A stretch of 64,000 nucleotides of DNA from Uloborus plumipes (lineage: Eukaryota > Arthropoda > Arachnida > Araneae > Uloboridae), in contig JAXGGA010004481.1 of assembly GCA_038373865.1 (NCBI GenBank), positions 23,898-87,897 on the forward strand. Direction: 5' to 3'. The first letter of the stretch is position 1; each line of letters opens with the position of its first letter. Positions 12,030 through 24,289 of the stretch are shown piece after piece. The notes under the pieces were generated by a model. It was not told the origin of the DNA, searched no databases, and saw nothing but the letters and a program-made list of their open reading frames with translations. The position numbers were made by a program, and so were the translations under genes.

Positions 12030-12685
12030 CAGTGGTTCCCAACCTGGGGACGATAGCCCCAAAGGGGCGATTTGACTCCTCGAGTGGGATGAGTAAAATA
12101 GTAGTAATAAAAGGATAGTGAAAACCGAAATTGTAAACATGTACGAAACCGGTTGTTCAACTTTCAGACAATTAATCACAAGTTAGGGAAGAAACAAATT
12201 AAAGTTCAAAAGCTTCCTCCTTGCACCTCGGATGAACCTTAGGAAGTATTTTGTCATTCACTGTCAATTTTATGAATTTTCAGATTTTAATTAATTTTCT
12301 ACCAAATTTTTAGTTTCAATGATTTTAATTTCCCCAGATTCTAGTGTAAAAAAGAAAATAATTTCTTGAAAAAGGTACTTCTGTTTTTTGAAAAGTACGT
12401 CGATGATCTCAGTTAAATGTTACCCTTCAAATACTAATATAAATTCCCTTTGTGAAAGAAAAAAAAGGTATTTTTATTTATTTAGTTTGAAAGTGATTGC
12501 TTATAATTGCTGTATTGCGTACGTTTTACTTCAAATTTAAGTTCGGTACTTATATTTTTAATAATATCGCGATGTTCACTTGCGCCAACTTATGATTTTT
12601 TTGAGGAAGGACGGGAGGAGGGGGTGATAGGTGTCAGTCAGCGTCTTGAAGGGGGCGATGAGCTCAAAAAGGTTGGGAAACACTG
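12030..12685. mobile_element. hAT element, family 'CAGTGTTTCCC', TSD CTCTAGAT
   Basis: Ends CAGTGGTTCCCAACC and GGTTGGGAAACACTG lie between perfect duplications CTCTAGAT at 12022-12029 and 12686-12693. It is inverted relative to the copy at 8078 and lacks the nested 484-bp insertion, so it serves as the empty-site reference. Confidence 0.93.
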
Positions 12686-13135
12686 CTCTAGATTATTTCA
12701 AAGAGAAAGGAGTCGGAAATATGTGTTTTCTAACTCTAAATAAGCACAACAGAACAAGAAAGGATCTTTGCTGTCTAGGAAAAAGCACAAGACATTAGAT
12801 ATTGATGAAAAACAAAATTTTCTCTTGTTCTTGATTCCAAGCATTGTAGATTTATTAAAGAATAATTAAATATTTTTCATAAAAATTTAACTCATTTTAA
12901 TAACAAATTTTTCTTGATATTAAAGCCGTTTTAAGGCCTCTTTCTGTCAACCAATATGTATTTTATTCCGTACTGAGGTACTTCATCTTTAAAAATCTCG
13001 CTCCTCAAATGAAATGCTGAAATGCCGCCCCTGCTCCAGTATTTAAAAAAAAGTTGTATTTAGCCCCTTAGAATCAAGGCATGTAAGGCTTGAGTTTCTC
13101 CCCAAGATCTTTAGTTTTCGATGGATTCCTTAGAC

Positions 13136-13310
13136 TCCTGGGGGAGGGAGGTAATTGAACACCCCACCCCCCGTCTTTGAGAATTAATGTATTGACAAAT
13201 TGACATATAAGTGAGCTTGTTTTTTTCTGTTTTCTGGGCTCATTTTCATTGAGTATATATCTCTTGTCCCCTCCTCCCCCTTGAAAAATGACGCAAATGC
13301 GTCTTTTCGA
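13136..13310. repeat. Diverged relative of the 171-bp hAT MITE
   Basis: Shares the succession 'ctttgagaattaatgt', 'acatataagtgagc', 'tgttttctggg' and a C-rich tail with 16939-17109. The terminal CAG ends are not preserved, so it is probably an old copy. Confidence 0.55.
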
Positions 13311-13409
13311 AAGAACAGCACATGCTTAAAATTTCTTGAAAAGTTGCGTAGACAGGACACACACACACGAATCTCTGCTCTAACCCTTTTTTTTCTCTCT
13401 ATGTTGTGT

Positions 13410-14077
13410 CAGGGCCGTCTGAAAATTTTCAAAACTACTCTAAAAAATGCTTTTTACTATACTTTTTTTGCCGAAAAAAATTATTACTTTTTTTAAAACA
13501 TTTTTAATGGTATTTAAAAACTTAAATTGTTATTGTTGTTGAATAAGTGTACAAATTCAGTGCTTTGTCAGCAGTGCTTTTTTTATGATAGTTATTGTGA
13601 ACATCATTTCTTAAAAATAGTACAGCACTTTTCTTCAAATTTTGAGTACTACTAACAAAAGCACCAAAATTCTTCAAAGAGAAAATACTCAGCACTTCAT
13701 CAAAAACATTTTGAAAGCGTTTTAAAATATAAGTTTTAAAATGTAAGTTTAAGGAGTAACACTTCAAATGAACCTAAATGAGTACACGCATCTATTCTTT
13801 TGAGTCGTTGAAAAGACATCGTTTTTTTTTTTTTTTTTTTTTCTGTGATAAGGGTACAAGAAATAAAGCAGTGCACAGAGCAAAATTTCCCCTTCATCTA
13901 ACAGCCTTTTTGAATATTTGTTCGTGTTTATGCCCTTAAAGCAGCATCCCTTTCATTCAAATAACCTAATGCAACAAAAACTAATACAAATGAATTTTAA
14001 TTTGACTGATAGTATAGATTTTGGAGAAATGTGTTTCGTAAAACCCTCTCCGAAACAAAAGTCTGGTTACGGCCCTG
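13410..14077. mobile_element. hAT-like MITE CAGGGCCGT, TSD TGTTGTGY
   Basis: Ends CAGGGCCGTCT and TTACGGCCCTG are flanked by TGTTGTGT and TGTTGTGC (7 of 8 match). 668 bp, AT-rich, no coding frame; includes a long T run near 13821-13841. Confidence 0.82.
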
Positions 14078-14494
14078 TGTTGTGCGTATAACTTTTCTAC
14101 CTATCTTGAACTTTCTGTATATTGAATTTCATTGTCAGTTGTCAAAAGCAAACTATTGGTACTTGATTGTGCACAAATAAAGGAAAATCAATCGGAAAAA
14201 AAAAATTAATTGGTTATCCTTAAAACTGGTCTTTGAAAAAACAATGCAAAAGTAAGGCACATGATTTGTACTATTTCGGCGAGAATGACCAGTGCGCAAT
14301 TTGCAATCTGCACAAGCTACCTCAACAACAATGTAAAAGTCTTGCTCTATTTCAACACGCATAAGATCGGCTTCATTTTTTTTTTTTTTTTTGCGTTTTT
14401 AAAAAGGATTGAGAGCATACTACGAGCGTGAAAATGAATAAGTCAATATTAATGGAACTATTTTGCATCGGCAGTGCTGCTGTTACTTTAAGTG

Positions 14495-14773
14495 GGTCGT
14501 GGTAACCCGATCGGTATGGCGTCGGGCTCGTTACCGGAGGATCCCGGTTCGATCCCAAAGATCCACCGTCGTTACTTATGGTGGCTGGGCGACGTACAAT
14601 AAGGTTCGTGGTCACTTATTCCTCCAAGTTAAACGATACCTCTGGGGGTACTAGACCAGGGGTTTGTTCGGATCTTGGTCTGGATCAAAAGAACAAAGTG
14701 CTCTTCAGGACTCCATCCCGGTCAAACCACGAATTGTGGTGGGTACGGGGGACCCTGGAGAGTGAAGTGAAGC
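14495..14773 (+). mobile_element. tRNA-derived SINE, family 2, TSD TACTTTAAGTG
   Basis: Head GGTCGTGGTAACCCGATCGG (A box) and GGTTCGATCCC (B box), followed by a body with 'gatacctctggg' and 'ggatcaaaagaacaaagtgc'. Exact 11-bp duplications TACTTTAAGTG flank it (14484-14494, 14774-14784). Two further copies occur at 43513-43791 (-) and 56530-56780 (+). Confidence 0.9.
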
Positions 14774-15007
14774 TACTTTAAGTGCTAAAAAGTATCCATG
14801 ATGCATGATGAAATAAATGTAATGCAAATCTTTCAGTTTTCCTTCTCATGATATGGCTCTCGAATGAAAGAGTCCGATAGCTTCGATTTGATGGTTTCAA
14901 CATTCAATACCGTTAAAGCAACAACTAATGGCGAAAATTCAAATTACTGTTATTCTTTTTTTTTTTTTTTTGAAAAAATATCGTCTACTACATAGTATAA
15001 TCTACTA

Positions 15008-16810
15008 CAGTGGTTCTCAACGGGGGCGATACCGCCCCCCGGTGGGCGGTGAGACGATGTTGAGGGGCGGTGAATCTTTTTTGGGCAGCAGGGGGGCGGT
15101 GGACATATTTTGGGCGGTAAGGGGGCGGTGAGTATATTTTAAAATTTGTTTGAGAGAATATGTTTTGGGCGGGGGCGATAGGAAACCCTTTTTCCATATA
15201 TCGGTAAGGATAGCTTTAAAAAAATATTTCTGAGGTTATCTCCCGAACCCTGATACTTCTCCTAACGTCACCAAATAGCAAATCAGTCAAAATTTGCCAA
15301 TAAAACTTTCATTTCAAAAAAGTTTTTGGAGGTGGGTCTCCACTTTCGTAGGGTAACCATCTAAAATATCCTTGAAATTGTGTTTCATTGATGTCCATTT
15401 AGAAATTGCTCAAGGAAGAGTCCTAATTTTCTCCCTACTCTCTGCTCCCGTAACTTTTATAGCCAAAAATAGCTTAAAATTGCGTTTTGGAAACTTCACT
15501 TTTAAAAAACTTCCAGGGTAAAGATCCAGAACCATCCATTTCTTTCCCTAGTATAACCACATATAGATACAAATTTTGTTTTTAGACATTTCTGTTGAAG
15601 AGCTATGGAAACCATCATTTTAAAAGACAACCTAATGATTTTTTAAAAAATGATTACGGAAGGGAATCTCGAACAACCCGCTTACTTTTTCCCCAATCAT
15701 GACCAAAAAGAGCTTAGACTTATATTTTTTGGAAGTCGGTTTCTAAAAATTTCTAGAAGAGAGCCACCAGACTTGACCGACCTTTTGTGTTGTAAGAGCA
15801 TTGCTGTAACAAGAATACAGGTAGTTCACAGTTGAGTTTTTCAGAGTACAATTCGAAAAAATTTCCGCAGAAAATTCCCGAACCTTTACAATTCCTCCAA
15901 CCTCAACAGAAATTGTTTGAATTCAAGTTTTTAAGACTTCAATTTCAGAGAACACCAGAAGGAGCTTTGGCCCTCTAACGTGACTAAAATTTGCCTTAAA
16001 ATAACTTTCAATTTTGAAAAAACTTCATGAAGTTTTTCACTCTTGTTATTGTTACCAAAACTTGCCTAAAATTGCGTCAAGTGATGTCTCCAAAGGCATA
16101 CTATAATTGCGTTACTAGGACTTTTTGCATTTTATCTAACTTTCAAAGATATGAAACACTCAAAAAGAATTTCTCTGAACTGAACTTATTTTGTAATTTG
16201 TAAATTTCAGTTATTTCATTTTTTCCCTCCAATTGAAACTTAATGTATGATCTTTAAGGATGACATATGTACCGGTGGTAGTTTCAAGTCTTTGTCCCGA
16301 CTGCAAAAAATCGAAAGTCAGGCTTTATTATTGCCATAAATGAGGGATGCATATTTCATAGTTGCAAGTAAATAAGAACAACGCGATTTGAGATTGGATT
16401 TTTTGGGGAACTACTTGAACGCAGTGCATTTTTCAAAGAATATTGGTTTTCAAAAGAAAAAAAAATGTTGAAAACAACGTATTTTTATTTAAAACCTATT
16501 TGTTCTTATTTACGTTCAAAATGGGTCCCTCATTTAATGGAACTATTCTGGGCACTTGGTTGATTCTTTGACACAGTTTTTAGCCAAAAAATATTGATTG
16601 CTTTAAAAAAAAAATCTTATGCTTGAAAAGTATTTTTACTCATAGTTTATTTTCAATAATCTATTTGGGCAAAATTATAAAGTTAAACCGGTCTAGAAAA
16701 CTGCTTTTCCTTCTCCCCCTCTCCGTTTCACGCTCTTCAGGTAAAGGGGGCGTTGAAAAATTTTTCAGTCTTAAAAGGGGCGGTAGCTGAAAAAAGGTTG
16801 AGAACCACTG
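15008..16810. mobile_element. hAT element, family 'CAGTGGTTCTCAAC', TSD ATCTACTA
   Basis: CAGTGGTTCTCAAC at the left and GTTGAGAACCACTG at the right are flanked by perfect 8-bp ATCTACTA (15000-15007, 16811-16818). One end is packed with GGGGGCGGT motifs; the interior is an array of degenerate units without a long frame. A related copy in opposite orientation is at 61706-63435. Confidence 0.93.
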
Positions 16811-16938
16811 ATCTACTACATAGCATGTGAATCGATTATGAAATAAAGTTTTTTTTTTTCAAAATTGAGTTAGCTGTGGTTTACCATATTTTCATGCCGT
16901 GAAATCGACGAATGTAGAAGAGAAGTGAATCCTTGTAC

Positions 16939-17109
16939 CAGGCACGTCATTTAGGGGGGCAGGGGGGTCATCCCCACCCCGACTTTGAGAAATCAATGTG
17001 TTTACATATAAGTGGACGTGGTTTTTGTTGTTTTCTGGTGAAATTGTATTGTGTTTTTATTCTTTGCCCCCCCCCCCCTTCCCCGGAAAAACTTGAAATG
17101 ACGAGCCTG
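16939..17109. mobile_element. Short hAT MITE, TSD CCTTGTAC
   Basis: Ends CAGGCACGTCATTT and AAATGACGAGCCTG are flanked by perfect CCTTGTAC (16931-16938, 17110-17117). 171 bp, with G and C runs at opposite ends. Diverged relatives lie at about 13136-13310 and 17279-17450. Confidence 0.9.
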
Positions 17110-17218
17110 CCTTGTACAGTAAAGCACTTTATTTACGGGACACATAGACTTATGCCGTTTCTGTTCATAAAACGAATCAAAGAAAGATGAAAGATTTTTT
17201 GGTGTAATGAAGTAAAAA

Positions 17219-17245
17219 AGTGTGTGTGTGTGTGTGTGTGTGTGT
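17219..17245. repeat. (TG)n microsatellite
   Basis: Thirteen TG repeats between two hAT-like MITEs. Confidence 0.9.
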
Positions 17246-17278
17246 AACGCCTTCACCCTAGCGTTACCACGGTAAAGG

Positions 17279-17450
17279 CAGGTCCGTTATTTAGGGGGTC
17301 GGGGGGGGGGTTAAATACCCCTCCCCCCGACTTAGAAAAACTAATTATTTTAAATATAAATAGTGGGCCCTGTTTTCGTTGCTTTCTGACAAAACTTGCA
17401 TTGATTATATACCGCCCCGCCCTCCCCCCTCCTCCTCTCTAGAAATGAAT
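17279..17450. repeat. Diverged relative of the 171-bp hAT MITE
   Basis: Starts CAGGTCCGTTATTTAGGGGG and shows the same order of G run, 'gactt-gaaaaactaat', 'ataaatagtggg', 'ttgctttctgacaaaa' and C run as the neighbour at 16939. Its right end and target duplication are not clear. Confidence 0.6.
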
Positions 17451-18279
17451 TCGAAATGGTGAAATTTGCTAATTTCTTATGGATTTTATCAGCATCACTC
17501 TAGAAGCTGTATAGTTCGCTTTTAGTGACACATATAAGCTGGTCAAAATAACCACACTATAGTGAGACTTTTTCTAGAATTGGGCAATATTAAAGACATT
17601 TAACACTATTGCTCAAAAATATTGGCACTGATAAATAACTTATAAAATGTGCTGTCAAAAACTTATTTTATCCCCTAGAGTGGGGTAAAATAGGTCACTA
17701 GAGGAGTAAAATAAATTATGCATTGAAGTTTTGTTTTTTTTCCACCATTTGTTAAACAGTAATTGTCTTTATCCTCAGCAATGAAGCTTTTTATCTTTAC
17801 ACTATATTTGAGTTCTAGCACCAAGCAATTGAATTTAAATTTTGTTCTTTAATTTTTAATTTAAAAATTTAGATCTATATGGTGTTACTATCCAAAAGTC
17901 GGGGCAAAGGCAAACCACAAGCATTATAATTACTTTTATTTATTAATGAGAAAATAATTTGTAGATATTTTGTATACTAAATCTATTGTGTACTTAAACT
18001 GATTGGGAAATTTATAGTAGTTAAAGGATGATTTGCAAATTCATAGTTTGATAGATTCTGCATCTTTTGAACTAACCGATACATAGTTGCAACGGAAATA
18101 ATTTGTAGCAGTCGCAGATCGCTTTTTTCTTTTGAATGTTTATACATATACCACACACGCATTAGACTCGGATCTGCGGAACAAAAGGCTCAATTTTACA
18201 ACTAAATATAAATTTCTTATCATCCATTGCACGTTCAACATTTTCGAAATCACTCATTAGGATTTCGAACATAAACAAC

Positions 18280-18625
18280 CAGATAAGATAATTTTGCCAG
18301 CCGATCTTAAAATTTTCTCATTCGGGAGGGTGAACGGTCTCCGAGAGAGAATATTCAAGGTCCCGAGACAGCGCGCTTTTCGAACGACAGAAATTCGAAC
18401 GTTTTCCGGGTCAGCCGAGGGAGACGTTCGTTCGGAATGGAATATGAATTTCGACTCGGTGACCCTAATAAGTTCCGTTCGGTACGTGAGGAGAATGGAA
18501 ACTGTCGCATTTGCAATTCGAAAGAGGTCCTCGTTCTGTATTGGAACGGTGTGTTGAGGTCTGTGCGCTGGAGAATGGATGCGAAAGACTGGCAACACCC
18601 TTGCAAAACTGTGAAACTAGGTAAT
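18280..18625 (+). other. CpG-rich block of unknown nature, possible first exon or promoter
   Basis: This stretch is much richer in CpG and GC than its surroundings and is open in several frames on both strands. Its right edge has a donor-like site (actag|gtaatg at about 18620). It could be a promoter and non-coding first exon, perhaps for the SLC16-like gene 13 kb downstream, or an unrecognised repeat. No protein family was recognised in any frame. Confidence 0.25.
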
Positions 18626-18849
18626 GTCTGAGAGAAAACTTAAACAGGTCTGTGTTTTTGGCTTTTCCAGGGAACTGAAGAAGCTTCAGTTGAGCGCCAA
18701 ATTACGTCACTTGTGGGAACAATTCTGTAAAGAAAGAGCGGGATTTATGTGGGAAGAAAATACAGTCCAACCTGTTCATATCGAAACTGCTCATCTCAAA
18801 AAAACCTACCTCTGTCGAAAATTTTTGACCCTTTATGTCCCAAGTTAAT

Positions 18850-19105
18850 TGAGCAATTTTGCAAATCAGTAGGGTCTAAGGCCCCTACCTTGGCCTTAGG
18901 GCCCCTGAGACCCTGAGCCCTTGGCCTAAGGCCTTAGGACCCTTGAGAAAACTGTTTCCGAATGCAGGTACCATCTGTCGGCCTCTCAGCGAAGTACGAG
19001 GTGTGGTACTTAAAAGCTTCAGCATGATTCCAGCCATATAGGATTCATCATACTAAATTAATATAAGCGGGACTTCTGAGTCCCGTCGGGATTAAACTTC
19101 CCTGC
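18850..19105 (-). repeat. Dispersed repeat, copy 2, with expanded GGCC palindromes
   Basis: Inverted relative to 5905-6116: 'gaggtgtggtacttaaaagc', then the hairpin CGGGACTTCTGAGTCCCG. Its left part (18870-18945) is expanded into overlapping short palindromes of CCTTGGCC, GGCCTAAGGCC and CCTTAGG absent from copy 1. Confidence 0.7.
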
Positions 19106-19375
19106 ATTTATAGCGTAAATTCAACGCCCATATTTTCCCCCATATTTATCTCGAATATTTTTTCCCAGAAAACCTCTGTATCTCGAATTCAAGTTACACT
19201 ATCACTTTTTTTAATTTGACTTCCATGGCGATCTTGATCAACAGCAAAATTTGGAAACAAAAAGCAATCGTTCTAATGCAAGAACTAATATAGTCCAAAG
19301 AAAGTGGGACATGTAGCCGAGGGAAAACTATGGTCAAGGATCAAGATTTCTAAGAATTCCATCCACTCGAAAACT

Positions 19376-19622
19376 CTGTACCTCAGAACCAGAACGACGT
19401 AAGTCCAAAAATGGCCATTTTCACTTTTTTGCTTCATTGTATGTAGAATCTTATTCCACTTCGACTCATTAAAACAATATTCTATAAAACAAATTCCTTC
19501 ACAATTATTTAGCATTATTAAAAGAGCACGAGTCCCATCTTTGCATGTATTCAGCAATCGTTTTTGCCCTCTACTGAAAAATGACCAAAATGGACTTACG
19601 TTAGTTTGGTGCTGAGGTACAG
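19376..19622. mobile_element. Palindromic MITE CTGTACCTCAGAACC, copy 2, with central insert
   Basis: Ends CTGTACCTCAGAACCAGA and TTTGGTGCTGAGGTACAG match copy 1. The centre carries about 105 bp of additional sequence (roughly 19425-19550), so it no longer forms a tight hairpin. AACT flanks both sides. Confidence 0.75.
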
Positions 19623-19639
19623 AACTTTGGATTCAGGGG

Positions 19640-21810
19640 GATTGGGTCATTTTCAAAATTTGCTTACATTTGCTGTCCGGAGGTTAAAAAGACGATTTTG
19701 AATCATAACTTATATTTTAAATTCAATGCGAACAATTATTTTCTGCAAGAAATACCACCTAAAAAAATCTATCACTCAAAAAGTTATTGAAATTTATTTA
19801 TTGATTTTTACATAAGTCTTAACAAATGAGAATCAAGGCAAAAACGCTCGTCCATTTCCAATTTTCGCAAGTTCGACTATTTTTTTATATACTTAATTGT
19901 ATAAAAAAGTTTATACAGCGAATTATTTTTATATATTGACTATTAGTATGTGATATTCATAATAAATATTGACAGTTGTAATTTTTTTTCATTAAGAAAT
20001 GTATGAATTTATTTTGTCCGGCAGTTCTTGTCAAGTCCGTTACTCAAAGATTATTTTAGCCAAAAAAGGTATTTATTGCAGTCAAAAGATGGTAACCAGT
20101 ATTCAGTTAACTTAACAAACTAGTGACGTAACTATTTCGTACCATTTTCTTTTCCTGAGTCGAGAAGTATTGCTGTGGTGTGTCGCACAAGATTTCTTCC
20201 AAGTGCGTATTTTTATTCTTTGTCAAGTCTGTTACCAAAGATTTCAGTGTTAATTTTTACTTTTTCTCAACTCTTACCCCGAAATATTGTTTATAATACA
20301 ACTCTAAGAAAATGCATATTGTTGTTAAATTTTTAAATCGACAACCTAGCCATAATTTGAGATTTTGGTTGAAATGTCAAGTTCGTTACTGGTCGAATCC
20401 GTTACCAAATGTCAAGTCCGTTACCAAATAGTTTTTTTTTTTAATCAATATTTTAATAATCACAAACATCGTTTTAAGCTTCAGGGACGCAAGTAATTTT
20501 AAATTAAGTTGGTTCTATTAGCTATGACATAGTTAAAAGGTAAGAATTTATATTGATTTTGTATGGTAACGCATGACAATTTTCCTTGCAACTTAAAGTT
20601 TTATAACAATATTTGAATACTTACTTATGCATCAAAGTGTACAACCAATTAAATTTTTACACACCTAAAGCATATGACAAAACATCTGTTAGTGATTCTA
20701 AAAGGAAATAGCAAGTTAAAAAAATTACTTAAAAATTCTTAAATGTAAACATATGGTGAAAATGACCCGATTATATTATTTAACAGCTACTCATACTACG
20801 AGGGTTGTTTTTTTTTTAAACCTCCGATAGGCTAAGAGCCGTTTATTTTTTATAGCCTATCGGAGGTTGAAAAAAAAAAAAACAACCCTCGTACTTTAGC
20901 CGATCTAAGGAAAAGAAACATTTGACTTCAGGGCAATTCCACGATAAGGTCAACCGAATGATCAAATTTTTAAACTTAATATTTTAAAACAAACAAGGTA
21001 TCATTTTAAAGGTGAAGAGCTGTATATTTTGAAATATTTGTCTAAATTTTGATAACTTCAGTTTTGAATAACTTACAAGATGCTAAAGTAAGGTCAAGAT
21101 CTTGAGCATTTTCAAACCATATTACCTGGTAAATTGAATTAGAACTACGAAATTTTTCTTCATTTTTTACGTCCGAAGCCATAATTGCCCTTCAGTGAAA
21201 AAAAAAAAAAAAAGCAATAATGCAACACAGTCACCAAATTTATCGAACTGTTAGACAAAATCTGCCGGATAAGGAATATTTTAAAAGGCCGCAGTAACCT
21301 TCCATCTTAGCGCCCCTGGAGGTAGACTCTGAAGAACGTGTTTACAAGGGAGGCACTACATTCTTATTTTCAAGTTATTGTTAGAAAGTTTGATATGTAT
21401 CATCAGAAGGTTAAACAGTCAAAATGTACGGTAAACTGAAAAACTCTCAAGGTCCTATTTACTACACACGGAAAGGAAGCGATATCAACGCTTTGTTTAG
21501 TATTCTAAACAAGTAAGAATGCAAAGACCTCGCAGATGCACTAAACACGTAAGATACCTCTAGTGGGCACAACAATTTGTCAAGAACTTGATTTATTGAT
21601 TGGTATATCAACAAATTGCTCACATTGTTTGTAGACCCTAATAAGTAGCGTGTACGCGCATTTCATGCTGAAGAGAATTTTAATTGTTCATCCTTGGTGA
21701 CGTCACGCTATAAAAATGCTCATACTCTTCTTAAGCATATATAGTGAACTCGACAAAAAGCATCTGCTTTTCGGGTAAGGCGACAACTGTTGGAGCAAGG
21801 GCATGTTATC
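19640..21810. other. Non-coding, AT-rich, with repeated 'caagtccgttac' motif
   Basis: Contains the hairpin MITE at 20797. The motif CAAGT(C/T)(C/T)GTTAC recurs around 20034, 20224, 20380 and 20410. Nothing gene-like. Confidence 0.55.
20797..20893. mobile_element. 97-bp hairpin MITE
   Basis: TACGAGGGTTG, a T run and ACCTCCGATAGGCT on the left are mirrored by AGCCTATCGGAGGT, an A run and CAACCCTCGTA on the right. The loop is about 20 bp. No coding. Confidence 0.75.
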
Positions 21811-21817
21811 GTCAAAC

Positions 21818-22570
21818 CAAGGCTTCACTAGATAGCGTTTTATACAGGCTGTATCATTACTCAAAACATCAATGGTGAAGATTTGCCCGCTAGAGAGCGC
21901 TGAACAAGGGTCACCCAAATGTTTGTTTACATTTATTAGCAAATTGTTTCTGCTGTAAAAAGCGGTGTTTATCCAAACTTTAAGGGTTAAAAAATATTGA
22001 TATAGTTAACTGAAGTAGAGTACACAGTGAATTGATGACAAAGGCCTTATTAGTACTGCTTTTTAGGGGAAAGAAATTCCCTTTTCAGGTAAAGATATAC
22101 AACCAAACGTTTTATACGACCAACTGTATCATGGCGAACTGTGGACTAAATTTTAAAAAATTCTATGGCAACCCGTTGGTAGTATTGGCTCGCTTAGCGA
22201 ATAGATTCGCCATTTATCCCTCTGCGGTGCCAGTGTCGTTTCATAGTTAATTAATAATTAGAATAAATTAAAATGAAAAATAATTCGCTAACCAATTAAA
22301 ATAAGCCGTTAAAATGCAGAATAAACCAACAAATGAAACAAGCTATTAAATAACGTTAAAATATACTAAAATAGAATTGAATGCCAAATTGTAAAATTGT
22401 CGCCAACAAATTAACTTTTAATTTCGTCTTTTATTTATCTGATTTGTATATAATGTTAGTTACCATAAAATTGGATAGATGTCGCTGGACAATGGGGGAC
22501 CACCGTTTTTATCCCAAGGATTTTGATCAAATGAAACAGCCTGTATAAAACGCTATCTAGTGAAGCCTTG
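21818..22570. mobile_element. TIR element with 7-bp TSD, copy 1
   Basis: Ends CAAGGCTTCACTAGATAGCG and the matching CGCTATCTAGTGAAGCCTTG form inverted repeats of about 35 bp, flanked by GTCAAAC at 21811-21817 and 22571-22577. The 753-bp interior has no long frame. It is closely similar along its whole length to the inverted copy at 47478-48232. A 7-bp duplication fits neither hAT (8) nor Tc1/mariner (2); P-like or Mutator-like are possibilities. Confidence 0.88.
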
Positions 22571-23056
22571 GTCAAACTATCTCAATGCGGTATGGACCAT
22601 GGGGAAATCCTAATTAAGCTCTGTATCCCGGGGTGCACTGATGAAATTTTTAGTGCCAGAAAGTTTGATTTTATATCATGACATTTTAATTCTTATTACA
22701 ACTCAGCTACTTGGTGACTATATAATAAAAAATGTGATAAATTTAATGTGATTTGTTCGACGAATCGTGTATCAAGAAACTAAGTTAAAATAGACAACTA
22801 ATATGAAAATGAAAAGTTAAAAAAAGAGAGAGACCCTTATTGCCAATCTTACATAAGATGAACTTCGCTGATTACGGCACATATAAAATTTAAATGCAAT
22901 TAAATTTTTCGTAGATAGTATGGGAAATACGGAAAGGGAAATATAATCTCACAATGTCACACCCAGGAAAACTTGCTCATCGCAAAAGCAGAATCAAGAG
23001 AGAAAACTGAAAATCCTTCTTAAAACCTTTTTTATACGTTAAATGAAAAATATATA

Positions 23057-24286
23057 GGGTTGGTGGGTAAGTGGGCCACCCCACTTACCCCCAAAAAAAT
23101 TTTGGAGCATGTAATTTATGTCAAAAAAATTTCCAATTTTTTTTTTTTTTTGCGAGTTCAAGCAACATTTTTCAAAGAAGTGTTTCAATGTTAGTTTTTA
23201 TTATTTTTTCTATGTTCATCAAGTTTTCTTGTAGGGTTTAACCTAAAGTACACATTGCAATAAGAATTTTTATGCAAAGTATTATTAATATGTGTTTAAG
23301 GGGAGGGGGCCCACTTTACCCCGTAGTTTTTCTCTATTAGGGTAAGTGGGCCCCCTCACTATGGTGTAAGTGGGCCCCTCATAATAATGATGATTTCAAA
23401 ATGAAAAGCAGTTTTGATAAAGCAATTTCTACGATGAAATGAAAGATAATTATGGAGACCTAGAAGAAATTGATGGTTCAGCTACAAAAACTGCAAAAGC
23501 TGGTAACTATGTATTTGTGAAACTTGTATCAAAGAAAACCATAAAGTATTATGAAGGCCTAATTTTAAAATATGATACAAATGAAAAAAATACTGCAAAT
23601 TTGATAGAAAGAATAGAAATAGCTACACTTTTTATTGGTTTGATGTAGGTGATGTTAGAATTATAACTGAGGATGAAATGATAATGTTTCTCCCTCAGAA
23701 AACTTCAAATAGACGCTGCCATTAAGTGTTTCCATTTTTTTTTCAACCTATATATTTTTTCTTATTTGACCAAAATTGATCTTAATCGACTCTATTATGC
23801 TTGTTCAACACTAATTTATATGTAAAAGCAAAAAATATGCCTAACGGCTTTTAATGAATTTCACAGACACAATTGTTTTGTATTCCGCTTTATAATTTTC
23901 TGTCATACACATTTGAATGTAAGTAGATATCTCGTTAATGGATACATTTATAAAAAAGTATTTCCTACTAAAATGTTACATACTTTATCAGGTAGGACAT
24001 GCAAACCCCTTTTTTAGATATGCTCACTTTAAATATAAATAAATGGGGGGTGGCCCACTTACCCCTTCCTAGGGGGTAAGTGGGCCACCCACGCCATTTT
24101 GTAAAGAATAAGATACTTAAAAATATTTAAAGCATTTTTTCAGGAAATAATGCTGAACTTGTGTTTATTAATAATGTCCAAGATAAAATAAGCCAAAAAA
24201 TTTAAGCTGTTTTGCTTTAAAACTTTTGTATAAGGCTTTAAAAACGAACTGTTCTAAAAAGGGGGCCCACTTACCCTAACCAATCC
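23057..24286 (+). mobile_element. Pogo-like element with GTAAGTGGGCC TIRs and TA duplication
   Basis: Left end GGGTTGGTGGGTAAGTGGGC and right end GCCCACTTACCCTAACCAAT are inverted repeats bounded by TA (23055-23056, 24287-24288). Internal copies of the GTAAGTGGGCC motif recur near both ends. It carries the broken C-terminal coding piece at 23439-23727. 1,230 bp. Confidence 0.85.
23439..23727 (+). pseudogene. Broken C-terminal fragment of a transposase-like gene
   Basis: The first frame reads AGNYVFVKLVSKKTIKYYEG and continues to 23648. A second frame then gives DVGDVRIITEDEMIMFLPQK and ends RRCH with a stop at 23725-23727, so a frameshift lies around 23600-23640. The order 'YVxVK...YYxG', then 'DI/DV...FLP', then 'RR' resembles the C-terminal tail I know from pogo-type transposon proteins. 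No catalytic domain is present. Assignment rests on pattern memory only. Confidence 0.5.
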
Positions 24287-24289
24287 TAC

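Noticed and set aside
14495..14570. Possible tRNA gene
   Set aside because: Same head occurs three times joined to the same SINE body; one copy has an 11-bp target duplication.
18257..18631. Several overlapping frames on both strands
   Set aside because: They arise from low stop-codon density in CpG-rich sequence; none shows a recognisable protein family.
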